Positions 1 through 9,500 of a DNA stretch of 64,000 bases are shown piece by piece. Position 1 is the first letter of the stretch; the number at the start of each line of letters is the position of its first letter. Origin of the DNA: Hyphomicrobiales bacterium. GTDB lineage: Bacteria > Pseudomonadota > Alphaproteobacteria > Rhizobiales > Rhizobiaceae. The stretch lies in the NCBI GenBank assembly GCA_900472295.1, contig UCIA01000008.1:109875-173874 (forward strand), given 5' to 3'. Both the position numbers and the translations under genes were made by a program. The notes beneath the pieces were generated by a model. That model made no database searches. It had not been told where the DNA came from and saw nothing but the letters and a program-made list of their open reading frames with translations.

Positions 1-459
1 TATGTGTCCTGCGCCGAGTGGCGGGAGAAGGTGCTCGTCGAGATCCTCAAGCTGAAGCCGGATCTGATATTCGTCAGCCAATCCAACTATGGATCGGTCC
101 CGCAAGACCTGATGATGGGGGGCTTGCGAGGTGTCTGGGGCAGGCTGACGGAAGCAGGATCGCAAATCGTCGCCATCCGCAACACGCCGTATATGAAATT
201 CGACCCCGGCGACTGCCTGAGCGCAACACCTACGAAATGCTTCACCAAGCTGAGCGACGTTGAGCGGAGCGACGTTTTGATGCTGGCTGCGGCAGGACAG
301 AAAAATGTACGCGCCATGGATATGATCGATGCCTTGTGCGGGCCGCAACTATGCCCGGCGGTTGTCGGCAACATCATAGTCTGGCGTGACAATCATCATT
401 TGACGGCCAGCTATTCGCTTGCCCTGGCGCCGTATCTCGCTGCCAAGGCGGGGCTTTAA
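1..459 (+). CDS. C-terminal part of an SGNH-domain (OafA-type) acyltransferase, 5' truncated
   Basis: The reading frame is open from base 1, so this is the 3' end of a longer gene; 152 residues are visible. The last 30 residues contain an Asp-x-His-His-Leu-Thr motif (WRDNHHLT). That is the Asp/His block of SGNH hydrolase domains found at the C-terminus of membrane acyltransferase-3 proteins, which O-acetylate or otherwise acylate surface polysaccharides. The cysteine-rich stretch just before it (CGPQLCP) is common in that family. No membrane segments are visible here; they would lie upstream of the window. The gene converges on the operon that ends at 493, with 33 bp between the stops. The SGNH call is good; the link to a full acyltransferase is inferred. 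Confidence 0.7.
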   Translation, partial: YVSCAEWREKVLVEILKLKPDLIFVSQSNYGSVPQDLMMGGLRGVWGRLTEAGSQIVAIRNTPYMKFDPGDCLSATPTKCFTKLSDVERSDVLMLAAAGQKNVRAMDMIDALCGPQLCPAVVGNIIVWRDNHHLTASYSLALAPYLAAKAGL

Positions 460-492
460 GAAGATCGCCTGCCGGGTCGAACCCGTCAAGCT

Positions 493-2611
493 TCACGCAC
501 CTGCCTCACGCACCAGAACCTTGAGAACCTGACGCCAGGCGCGCGCGAGCAGGCTTTCGGCGCGCCCATCAAACAGCAGCACGCCGCGCCATGTCTGGTT
601 CGGGTCGCCCGGCACGCCCAGCACCCTCGCGGTGACGGCATATTCGGCAGCGATAGGCACAAGACGCCTGCCGTCTGTCTGATGCACCGCGATGCGGCCG
701 CCGAACTGCGAGGTCAGTTGCGGGATTTCGAGCTGCTGGGCGCCTGACACCGCAACGGTTGCGAGAGCCACCTTCAGCTTCGGCTGGGTGAGGTCGTCGG
801 GGATGAACCAGCCGGTCGAGCCGGGCTCGATGCGGCCGCGATCATTGCCGGAGACATAGCCGCGCACGACCGAGCCATCCCCGCCCGACAGGAAGGCCAG
901 TTGCTCCTTGCGCGATATCCACTGTCCCGGTGCGATCTCGCCGTTCAGATCGGTGATGAGGCCATCGAAGGGAGCTTTGATGACCAGCTTGTCCTCGCGC
1001 TGGCTGAGCCCATCGCGCTTTGCCGTCAAGCTGCTCAACTGGGTGGCGATCACGCCGCGCGCGGCAAGATCCTCGGCATCGGCGCCGATACGGGCAATGC
1101 GCTGCTCGGCGAGGTCGATCTCGATTTCCGCCAGATTGCGCTCCTGCGCCAGCGTTGGTGAGGAGATGACGAACAGCACGTCGCCCTTTCGCACTTCATC
1201 GCCAAGCCGGACATTGATTGCCTCGATTCGGCCGACCTCCTGCGGGAAAAGCCGCACGAAGGTCTCCGGCAGGATCAGGGCCGGCGCGCTGATCCTGGTC
1301 GACAGCGGCATGGCAGCTAGGACGACCAGGCCGGTAACGATCGCAAGGCTCACATAGGTCCGGCGACTAGCCAGTATATCATGGCGCATGGTCCACCACT
1401 CCTTGAATTCGGCCCAGACCGGGCGGATCATGAAAAATCCGATCTCGACAGCAAACAGCATCACGCCGACCAGCTTGATCGTGAAGTGATAGACCAGAAG
1501 CGCGATGCCGAGATAAAGCGTCAGGCGATAGATCGCCGTGAGGACTGCATAGATGGTCACCACCGCGTCGAGCCGCGGCGGGAATGGTTCGGGTGCGGGA
1601 TAACCCAATCCGAACAGGAATTCGCGCAGCCGCCAGCGCATGTGGCGGAACGCTCTTGGCTGGAGGTTTTCGATGCCGAGCAGATCCGCCATCATGTAGT
1701 AGCCATCGAAGCGCATGAACGGATTGATGTTGACCAGCAGGCTCATGATCCAGCCCGCCGCAGCCAGCACGAAGACCGCGCTGCGCAACGGGCCGTCCGG
1801 AATGAAGACCCAGAGGAACAGCGCAAAGGCGGCCACGCAAAGCTCGGTGACGACGCCGGCGGAATCGATCGCCATGCGCGATCGGCGCGACCTGAGCTTC
1901 CAGGCCTCCGTGACATCGGTATAGAGCAGCGGCATCATCACCATGAAAGCCACGCCCATCGTCGGTACCCGGCAGCCATGGCGGTGCGCGACATAGGCAT
2001 GGCCGAGCTCGTGCAGCGATTTGATGAAGACGATCGAGACGATCGAGATCGCGGCACCCTTCGAGCGAGAAGACAAAGGGGAAGGTGCCGATGAATGCGT
2101 CCCATTGCCGGGAGACAAGGTAGAGGCCGGCGATGCCGATCAGTGCCGCGAAGAGCAGGAAGCCGCGGCTGAACAGAAACGCGACATAGGGCCATGTCGC
2201 GCGGATGAACGGCTCGGGCCTGACCAGCGGTATCCTGAAGAACAGATAGCCATGAATGAGCTGCATGAACCACGAATGGCGTCGCTGCGAAACATCGTAG
2301 AGACCGCGCCATGATCCGGAAGCCGGCTGCGCCAGGAAGAAGTTCGCATCCAGCATGCGCAGGACCATGCCGACTTCCTCGGCGTCCGTCTGACGCCCGA
2401 AGCTTGCATCGAGTATCCTGTTGAGCGATCCGACGGTCGGACTGCGGTTCCACACCGACAGTATCTGGAACATCTCGTAGGTAACGCGGAAGAAGCGGTT
2501 GCGCAGCGGGTCGAGCACCACCCAGACGGGCTCGCCGGAATAGCTCGTCCCGCCGCGCATGAGCTGCAGATCCTCACGCAGCTGCGGCAGCGGTTTGTCG
2601 GGCGCGTTCAT
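493..2611 (-). pseudogene. PqqD-like / M50 metalloprotease / HlyD adaptor fusion, frameshifted near 2056
   Basis: Read with one frame change, this is a 705-residue membrane protein. Residues 10-95 look like a PqqD-type domain. A membrane part follows with the M50 (site-2 protease) zinc motif HELGH at residues 200-204 (bases 1999-2013) and the second metal-site region FDGYYMMADL about 90 residues later. The C-terminal half is a HlyD-type lipoyl/barrel adaptor. The N-terminal frame (2611-2057) ends its sensible sequence at Glu-Gly. The frame that continues with AAISIVSIVF starts at 2055, so one extra base (2056) or two missing bases break the gene. The ATG overlaps the stop of the upstream gene (ATGA), showing it is the last gene of the operon. 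It could be a real inactivation or a sequencing error. Confidence 0.75.
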
Positions 2612-4005
2612 AGGCCCAGCCGCTGCCTTATGGCGGCGATCGGACGGCGGAAAAGATAGTAGGCCAGCGGCACCTTCTCGCCGAAAACCTGCGCCGTTCC
2701 GCGAATGCCGAGCCGCAGGTCGGCCCGGCTTTCATCGATCGAGGCGTAGACGCGGTATGCCAGCACATTGCCTTCAACCAGCTGCGCCTCATAAGAGGCC
2801 GAGCGGACATGGGCGGCGATCGGGCGCAGCGGATCGGAATCGAGGAAAGCGCGCACCCTGGCGCCGGATGTCACCGCGACCGCATCGGCCACCGGCACAT
2901 CGATCCGGATCTGCACCTTTAGCGGGTCGGCAATCTCCATGATGCGTTCGCCGGTGGAAACCGGCCGTCCGATCCAGTCCCGCTTGTCGGTGAAGATGAC
3001 GACACCGGAGGCAGGCGCCGTCACCTTGCTGCGTTGCAACAGGTCGGCGGCATAGTCGCGCTTGGCGGTGGCAAGCGACAGCTCCGTGCGCGTGACCGCC
3101 AGTTCGCCGCGCACCCTGGGGTCGGCCACCGCGCCTTGCGACACCTGCTTGAGCTTGGCTTCGGCAACCTTCACATCCTGTTCGGCAACCGCCAGTTCGT
3201 TGCGCAGCGCCGTGTCGGACATACGCAGGAGAAGTTGTCCTTCCTGCACATTGGCATTGGGATCGACCATGATCGCATCGATCACGCCATCGAGAGGGGC
3301 GGCCACGATCCGCGGTTCGATCGGCGTGACCTCGGCCGGGGAAAGGACCGTCAACGGTACGGGATAGAACCCCGCCGCGATCGCCGCCACAGCGCCAACG
3401 GCAAGCCAGGGCTTGAGGCGGAAGCGACGTTTCAGCCGCCTCTCTCCCGTCAGGGCCGCCCAGGCGTGGCCATAGGTCTCCGCCAGCCGCGCCGCGACGA
3501 CCAGGTCGCCTTCGTTCCACGGCACTTCGCGCGCGAGCAGCATGCCGGCGAACACATGGCCATCCCTAAGCTTGAAGGGCAGCCAGACCAGGAAACGATA
3601 GGGAAACGACTTGTGCTCCTCGTCGTCCGGCGGACAATAGGCCGGAAGCACGAACTCGCGCTTGCCGTTCAGGCCGGCATCGCGTTCGAGCGCACGCACC
3701 ACCCCTTCCATCCAGCGGATGCGCGGTGAATCCCGCTCGACCTTGCCGATTGCGGAGACCGCTGCGACCCGTTGCCGGGAGCCCTTGGCGGCAAAGGTGA
3801 ATACCTGCCGTGCGCGCGTCAGACGCAGCGTTTCATTGGCGATCAGAAAGACCAGTTCGCCGACGGTTTCGGCCCGCCTTGCATCGGCTTCGATCTTGAG
3901 CAGCAGGTCGAATGCCTGCTGGTTCTGCGGTTGCTTGGAACCATGGAGAGGCGTCGCCTGAACCGGCGTCGGCAGCGCCTGTACGGGACCGGCTTTCTCA
4001 GCCAT
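2608..4005 (-). CDS. GAF-domain-containing HlyD-family membrane fusion protein
   Basis: This 465-residue protein starts with a GAF-like domain (about residues 40-180) containing the run ETVGELVFLIANETLRL. One transmembrane helix follows (about 205-225, WLAVGAVAAIAAGFYPVPL). A periplasmic HlyD-type adaptor comes next, with a split lipoyl domain (EPRIVAAPLDGVID and KVTAPASGVVIF), a short alpha-hairpin and a beta-barrel. Adaptors of this class join an inner-membrane transporter to a TolC channel. A cytoplasmic GAF domain on such an adaptor is unusual and suggests ligand control. The ATG at 4005 overlaps the previous gene by 8 bp and has AAGG upstream. A longer start at 4032 lies deeper inside the neighbour and is less likely. 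The gene is coupled to the M50-HlyD gene by an ATGA overlap. Confidence 0.82.
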   Translation of the reverse strand: MAEKAGPVQALPTPVQATPLHGSKQPQNQQAFDLLLKIEADARRAETVGELVFLIANETLRLTRARQVFTFAAKGSRQRVAAVSAIGKVERDSPRIRWMEGVVRALERDAGLNGKREFVLPAYCPPDDEEHKSFPYRFLVWLPFKLRDGHVFAGMLLAREVPWNEGDLVVAARLAETYGHAWAALTGERRLKRRFRLKPWLAVGAVAAIAAGFYPVPLTVLSPAEVTPIEPRIVAAPLDGVIDAIMVDPNANVQEGQLLLRMSDTALRNELAVAEQDVKVAEAKLKQVSQGAVADPRVRGELAVTRTELSLATAKRDYAADLLQRSKVTAPASGVVIFTDKRDWIGRPVSTGERIMEIADPLKVQIRIDVPVADAVAVTSGARVRAFLDSDPLRPIAAHVRSASYEAQLVEGNVLAYRVYASIDESRADLRLGIRGTAQVFGEKVPLAYYLFRRPIAAIRQRLGL

Positions 4006-4744
4006 CGGGGGCCTTGAACCTTGCCGGGCCACTCATCCCCGGCAGCACGCCCTTGGGGTCTCCGGTGAAACGGCCAACCACTTTGACGGTCTGGCTGACG
4101 GGATCGACGATTGCGGCCACGCGCGACACCTCGCAGGGCAGGGAGCCCCCGGTTTCATCGATGCCAAAGTCGAAACCGACACCAGGCTTCAGCCATTTCA
4201 GCCATTGCGACGGCAGCAGCATTTCGATTTCCAGCTCGGACTGACCAACAATCTGCATGATGGGCTGGGTGCGGTCGGGAATTTCAAAGGCGTGGGCGCG
4301 CATCACCGCGATGCGACCGGCGAACGGCGCCTTGATGGTGCAGCGGGCGAGCTTGCTGTGATAGGCTTCAACCGTCGCCTCTGCCTGATCGACCTTGGCC
4401 TCGGAAAGTTGAACCTCGAATTTGCCCACCGCGTTGAGCTTGGCCAGACGGGCATTGTTCTCAAACGTAATCTGCTCGGCGTGCAGCTGGGCTTCGGCCG
4501 ATTTCAACTCGGCTTTTAGATCGCTGCAATCGAAGGTCGCCAGCGTAGCTCCTTTGTTGAAGGATTGACCCTCGCGAAACGGCAATGTCTCGACGCGGAA
4601 ACCGAGGTCGGTCGATATCCACGCTTCATCCACGGCACGCACGATGCCGCGAAAAGAGGTTTCCTCGTTCTGGGCCGATGCCGGCGCCGCGGTCATCAGG
4701 CCGACAAGCAAGGTCGAGGCAAAGGCGTAGCGTGGCGTGATCAT
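3998..4744 (-). CDS. Periplasmic adaptor (HlyD/RND-type) with Sec signal peptide
   Basis: This 248-residue protein begins with a clear Sec signal peptide, with likely cleavage after APASA at about residue 24. The first lipoyl half (GFRVETLPFREGQSFNKGA) is followed by a short coiled coil (about residues 70-125), the second half (CTIKAPFAGRIAVMRAH) and a barrel region. Unlike the next two genes it has no membrane helix after cleavage, so it should be soluble in the periplasm or complex-bound. The start at 4744 is supported by GGGGAGGAG nine bases upstream; longer in-frame starts reach into the tolC-like gene and lack the signal peptide. It sits 41 bp after the TolC-like gene in the same operon and likely bridges TolC to the inner-membrane components. 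Confidence 0.82.
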   Translation of the reverse strand: MITPRYAFASTLLVGLMTAAPASAQNEETSFRGIVRAVDEAWISTDLGFRVETLPFREGQSFNKGATLATFDCSDLKAELKSAEAQLHAEQITFENNARLAKLNAVGKFEVQLSEAKVDQAEATVEAYHSKLARCTIKAPFAGRIAVMRAHAFEIPDRTQPIMQIVGQSELEIEMLLPSQWLKWLKPGVGFDFGIDETGGSLPCEVSRVAAIVDPVSQTVKVVGRFTGDPKGVLPGMSGPARFKAPDG

Positions 4745-4785
4745 GCTGTTGTGCTCCTCCCCCCTTCTTCGTCGCCCGTCTATCC

Positions 4786-6249
4786 CTATTGCAGGCCAGC
4801 GACCTCCGCGCCGGGTTTGGCGCCGCGTCCGTTCCACATGTCCCTGAGACTTTCCGAGACGGTCGCAACGCTTGCGTCCGTGTTCAGGCCGCGCGGGAAT
4901 GGATCGAGACCGAGCGAGGCATAGACATTGGCATAGGCGTTCTGCAGGTCGGCATAAGCCATGTCGAGCTTGGCGTCGGCCAGCAGCGCGTTCATCTCCT
5001 CGCGGATCAAAACCTGTTGGCTGGTGCGCTGCGCCGCCGTCTCGACGCGAACCTGCCTCAATATGCGGTGCGACACGTTGGAAAGCGCTGCCGCGGTTCC
5101 ATAGGACTTCTGCAGATGGGCATAGCGGACACGGCTGATATGGACCTGGGTCATGATCGCCATGGCGACTGAAAGCGAACGGGCATCCAATGCCGCGCCC
5201 TGCGCATCCACCTTCTTCATGACGGCTGGCATGGTAGCCAGCTTCATCAGGTTCCAGCTCACCTTGGCGCCCCACGAGACCCAGTCGTTCGACGCGATGA
5301 AGTTGTTGGAATCGTAGTTGATGCCGGCATAAAGGTTGAAATTCGGCAACAGCTCGAGCAGTGCCGCATCGACTTCCCTGTCGTTGATCCGCAAGCGGTA
5401 GGCGACGTCGCGCATCTCCGGCCGGTTCGTCGCGGCGATCTGGAACAGGTCGCCGGCCTTGCCCGGGAGCCCGAGCTTGGTCGTGCTGCGCCTGGGAGCC
5501 GCCAGCGTGTACTTCGAGCCAGGGGTTACATTCATCAGCGCCGCAAGCTGGCTTTTGGCCACCTGGAGGTCGCCTTCGAGAAGTTCGATCTCCCGCTGGA
5601 CCTGTATCAACTCGCGTTCATAGGTAAGGGCAACGAGCGGCGAAGTTTCGCCGCCGGTTGCCAGCTGGCGCGTGTCCCTCAAAGCGCCCCGGACACGGCC
5701 TTCCAGCGCGCGCATGCGGCCAACAAGCCGTTCATAGCTGTAGGCGCGCCAATAGGCAGTGCGCACGTCTTCGATCGTCCGGTTGACGATCTTGCGCTTC
5801 ATCTCCTCCTGGATCAGCACCTCGTCGGCCGCCTGCTTGGCGCGCACATAGGACAGGCCGAAATCAAGTATATTCCAGGAGAATGTCAGATCGTCGTCGA
5901 AGATGTCGCTATCACGCGTCGATGGCGTGCTCGAATCCGGATCGGTCCGGCCGGCGTAGCCGGAAGTCGCCACCAGTTTCGGCAGCGCCGAGTAATTTGC
6001 CAGATCGAGTTCACGGACCTTGAGCGCGGCCTCCATGATCTCGACTTTCGCGTCCAGATTGTACTTCAGCGCGCGGGCCATTGCGTCGTAGAGGCTTATC
6101 GGACCGGTGATCGGCTCCTGATTGGCTGTTGCACGGACCAGCCTCTCATTGCCGAAGACCACAGTCTCGCCCTTGGAGAAAGGCTCCATCTTCACCGCGC
6201 AGCCGGCCACCAGCAAGCCGGCGGATAGTGCCAGAATATGCACCTTCAC
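4786..6249 (-). CDS. TolC-family outer-membrane efflux lipoprotein
   Basis: This 487-residue protein begins at a GTG and carries a lipoprotein signal with lipobox LVAGC (Cys at residue 17). The rest shows the TolC-family pattern: two related halves rich in long amphipathic helices (for example EALKVRELDLANYSALPKL and REIELLEGDLQVAKSQLAALM) and short beta segments (FSWNILDFGLSYVRAKQA, VSWGAKVSWNLM). It should form the trimeric outer-membrane channel of a type I-like export complex. It is the first gene of a leftward operon with three HlyD-type genes and is divergent from the giant surface protein. The GTG start is chosen because it puts the lipobox at the usual distance; no strong ribosome binding site is visible. 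Confidence 0.85.
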   Translation of the reverse strand: MKVHILALSAGLLVAGCAVKMEPFSKGETVVFGNERLVRATANQEPITGPISLYDAMARALKYNLDAKVEIMEAALKVRELDLANYSALPKLVATSGYAGRTDPDSSTPSTRDSDIFDDDLTFSWNILDFGLSYVRAKQAADEVLIQEEMKRKIVNRTIEDVRTAYWRAYSYERLVGRMRALEGRVRGALRDTRQLATGGETSPLVALTYERELIQVQREIELLEGDLQVAKSQLAALMNVTPGSKYTLAAPRRSTTKLGLPGKAGDLFQIAATNRPEMRDVAYRLRINDREVDAALLELLPNFNLYAGINYDSNNFIASNDWVSWGAKVSWNLMKLATMPAVMKKVDAQGAALDARSLSVAMAIMTQVHISRVRYAHLQKSYGTAAALSNVSHRILRQVRVETAAQRTSQQVLIREEMNALLADAKLDMAYADLQNAYANVYASLGLDPFPRGLNTDASVATVSESLRDMWNGRGAKPGAEVAGLQ

Positions 6250-6590
6250 CGTATCGAACCCCCGGATCTCGCCCGCCGCCCGAGCTACCCCGTCCCGATT
6301 CACCCCACACGTGTATCGTGCCTTGGCGGTTGCGCGCAATTGCAAAAAAAAACGATAGATTGGTAAAGTTAAAAGAAAAATATAGATTGATGGATCAGGG
6401 GTCGACACCGTTCACCATGTCCGAGATTCAGCTTGAGCATTTTCCGAAGGTCGTTAAAGCTAAGCCTGCTGGTTGAGGTGATTTGAAATCGACTCACCGG
6501 CAGTTGTTGTCGAGTGGGCGCTTGGACAACAAGCGGGCGTGGGGTTAAACTTCAAGGGTTGCTTGGCTGCGACCTCTGCGAGGGCGACTT
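6250..6590. promoter_or_regulatory. Divergent control region between the export operon and the giant gene
   Basis: This 341-bp gap must hold both promoters. It contains a strongly A/T-rich block (about 6341-6392), unusual for this genome, with a direct repeat ATAGATTG at 6355-6362 and 6382-6389. An inverted repeat lies at 6504-6532. The giant gene has GAGGG about eight bases before its ATG. No convincing sigma-70 -35/-10 pair could be chosen for either direction. A/T-rich promoters in rhizobia are often bound by Ros/MucR-type or H-NS-like repressors; that this one is so bound is an inference. No gene was seen in the gap. Confidence 0.55.
6504..6532. promoter_or_regulatory. Perfect 8-bp inverted repeat upstream of the giant gene, possible operator
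   Basis: TTGTTGTC (6504-6511) and GACAACAA (6525-6532) are exact reverse complements separated by 13 bp. The centres of the two arms are 21 bp apart, two helical turns, which fits a dimeric regulator. The element ends 58 bp before the giant gene's ATG, so it could act as an operator or lie in the 5' leader. It is not GC-rich and has no T-run, so it is unlikely to be a terminator. Confidence 0.4.
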
Positions 6591-9500
6591 ATGAACGAAC
6601 GTCCCCGTCACCCGAAATCCGGCATGGAAGTCGGGTCGGCAGCGTCGCGCAAATCCCGGAACAAATTTTCGACAATGCTCATGGAGCTCGAACAGCGCAT
6701 CGCGTTCGATGCCGCGGGCGCTGCGACGGTCGAAAAAGTACAGCAGGATGCGGATCATCCCGCTGACCAGGCGGAACAGCAGCAGGGCGACAGCAACACG
6801 GATCACGCCGCGCTTGTCGAAGCGTTGAGGCACACAATTCCAGACGCGAACGACGCTCCTGCTCAGCCACAAGTTGAGAAGCCCATTCAGATTGTCTTCG
6901 TCGACAGTTCCGTCCCGGACTATGACGAGCTTCTGCAGGGCATAGAAGGCGAGTACGAGGTGGTCGTCCTTGATGCCGGTCAGGACGGCGTCAAGCAGAT
7001 GGCCAACGTGCTCCAGAATATGGACAATGTGGAGGCCATCCACATCATCTCGCACGGTAACCAGGGCACCCTGTCGCTCGGCACCGCAACGCTGACAGCC
7101 GAAACGATGGCCGGCGAATACCGGGACGAGCTTTCTGCGATCCGGTCTTCGCTGACGGACAATGCCGACATCATGATCTATGGCTGCGACTTCGCCCAGG
7201 GCGAGGCCGGTATCAGGGCTGCCAATCTGATGAGCGACCTGACCGGCGCTGACGTTGCCGCCACGACGGACGACACCGGAGCCGAAGAGCTCGGCGGCAA
7301 CTGGAACCTCGAATACCACGCCGGCGCGATCGAGGCCCACGCGATCGACATTCACGACTATGACAGCCTGCTGGCGCAGACGACGATCAATTCGACCGGC
7401 GGCGTGCTTGCGAGCGGCGCTGACGGACTCAGGATTTACGTCACCAATCTCGGGCAGATACAGGTTCTCTACCAGAACCAGAACCAGTTCTATTCGCCGA
7501 CCATCACCGACACGAACACCAATCTCTTCAACGGCCTGTACATGGCCGTCGGCAGTCAGGTCGTCGGCCCTGATCACGGCGCCGAGGGCATGACCAAGGT
7601 TGCATGGCAGCCGCTGTCTCAGACCTTGACCGGCTCGGGCACTGCCGCTGACCCTTGGGTCGTGACGACGACCATGTATTACAACGCCAATGGCACTGCC
7701 GGCTATCAGGCCAGTGCCGACTTCCTGGCAACCGTGCTCACCTCCTACACAGCCGGCACGAAATACTTCACCAACACGGTGACGGTGACGCCGCCCTCCA
7801 CCAACACCGCCCAGATAAAATGGTACCAGGCGGCGGACACCTATCTCGGCGGCTCGGATGCAGGACCTGCCTATGCGCTGGCGCCGGGCATCGGTTCCAC
7901 CACCAACCCCGCCGCCGACCTCTCGGTCATCGGCACGCGGCGCGATTTCGGCACCGCCGACGAAGTCTTTGTCGGCTTTGCCGAAGTCGATGGCGGCCGC
8001 CAGTTCGACCGTGTCTATTCCGGTCTGTACAACGCCACCAACCTTTACGGCAGCGGTGCGGGCAATGGCACCGGCATTGCCGGTGGCGGCAACATCGTCA
8101 ACACCATCACCACGGCCGCCGCCACCGACAACGGGATTGGCGTGCAGTTCAATCTCGGCGCCATCAATTCGGCCACCACCTTCAGCTACCGGCTGGTGTT
8201 CGACAGCGATACGACGCTTGACCTTGACGGAAACAACAGCACGGCCGCCGGCAACAACTATGTCACCGCCTACGGTGTCGGCAGCGGCGCGCAGATCAAC
8301 GTGGTCGACGCGGACACTGTCATCACCAACGTGGTCGCCGACATCAGGAGCGCCACGGTCACCATCACCAACCTCCAGGCCGGGGACGTTTTGAGCGTCC
8401 TTGGAACACTGCCCACTGGTATCACCGCCTCGATTTCCGGCGGTACGGTGACCCTGACCGGCAGCGCCAGCGAAGCGGCCTACCAGGCGGCGCTGCGGCA
8501 GGTGATGTTCAGCTCGACGAGTTCGGCTTTGGTCAACCGCAGCCTGACGATTTCCGTGTTTAACGAAATATCGTCCGCTACCACCAGCGCCAACACGACC
8601 ATCAATATCGGCCGCGCGCCCGTTGTCGACCTGAATTCCGGCACCGATCCGACCCAGATCGTCTCCAATGGCGGCTTCACCGGCACGACCGGATGGACGA
8701 CGACCGGGACAGGCGGCGCAAGCGGCGGCGGCTATCTTTGGAGCGGCGACTTCACGACCGGGACGTTGCGCCAAGCCGGCATCAGCGGCTGGGATGTCGG
8801 TTCGGCCCCCTCGGGCGCCGCCCAGCTCAGTTTCGACTTCCGCTGGAACAATGGTTCGCCCGACAACAGTTCATCGGCGACGATGGACGTTTCGGTCGGC
8901 GGCGTTGTCTATGCGAGGATCACCAGCGGCAACACCTCCGGCACCGCCAACACGGCCACTATCACCTATCTCAACGGTGCGTCCGGAAGCCCGGCAACAA
9001 TCGCTGGCTCGGCCAGCAGCCTGACATCGATCACCCTCAACCTGCCGTCGACGGTGGCGGCAACCGGCGACCTTCTGTTTTCGTTCAATGCCGGCGGCAG
9101 CATTCTCGTTCCTGGCCGCGACGACATGTTCATCGACAATGTCAGCGTGCTGACTCAGGTCGATGCCACGGCCGGCCTGAATTTCAGCGGCGCCTACACG
9201 GAGAATGGAACGCCGGTCGCCATTGCCGATACCGACAACACCGTTCGCGATGTCGACAGCACCTCGATGGCGTCGGCGACGATCGTGCTGACCAATGCCA
9301 CTGCCGGTGACGTGCTCAATGTCGGCGCGCTGCCGGCCGGCATCACCAGCTCTGTCGACACGTCCGTCGCGGGACAGATCACCATCCGGCTGGCTGGCGT
9401 CGGTAGCAAGGCAGACTATGCCGCGGCGATCCGGGGCATCACCTACGCCAACACGGGCGACAATCCGTCGACCGACAATCGCATCATCAACGTCACCGTC

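Noticed and set aside
473..485. CGGGT-CGA-ACCCG inverted repeat between the convergent genes at 459 and 493
   Set aside because: The stem is only five base pairs with a three-base loop and no T-run on either strand; too weak to call a terminator.
6552..8774. A 740-codon open frame on the minus strand opposite the giant gene, and others such as 16677-18065 (-) and 22812-23678 (-)
   Set aside because: They mirror the repetitive GC-rich sense codons and show no domain or start signal. Their periodic spacing follows the 309-bp repeats of the sense gene.
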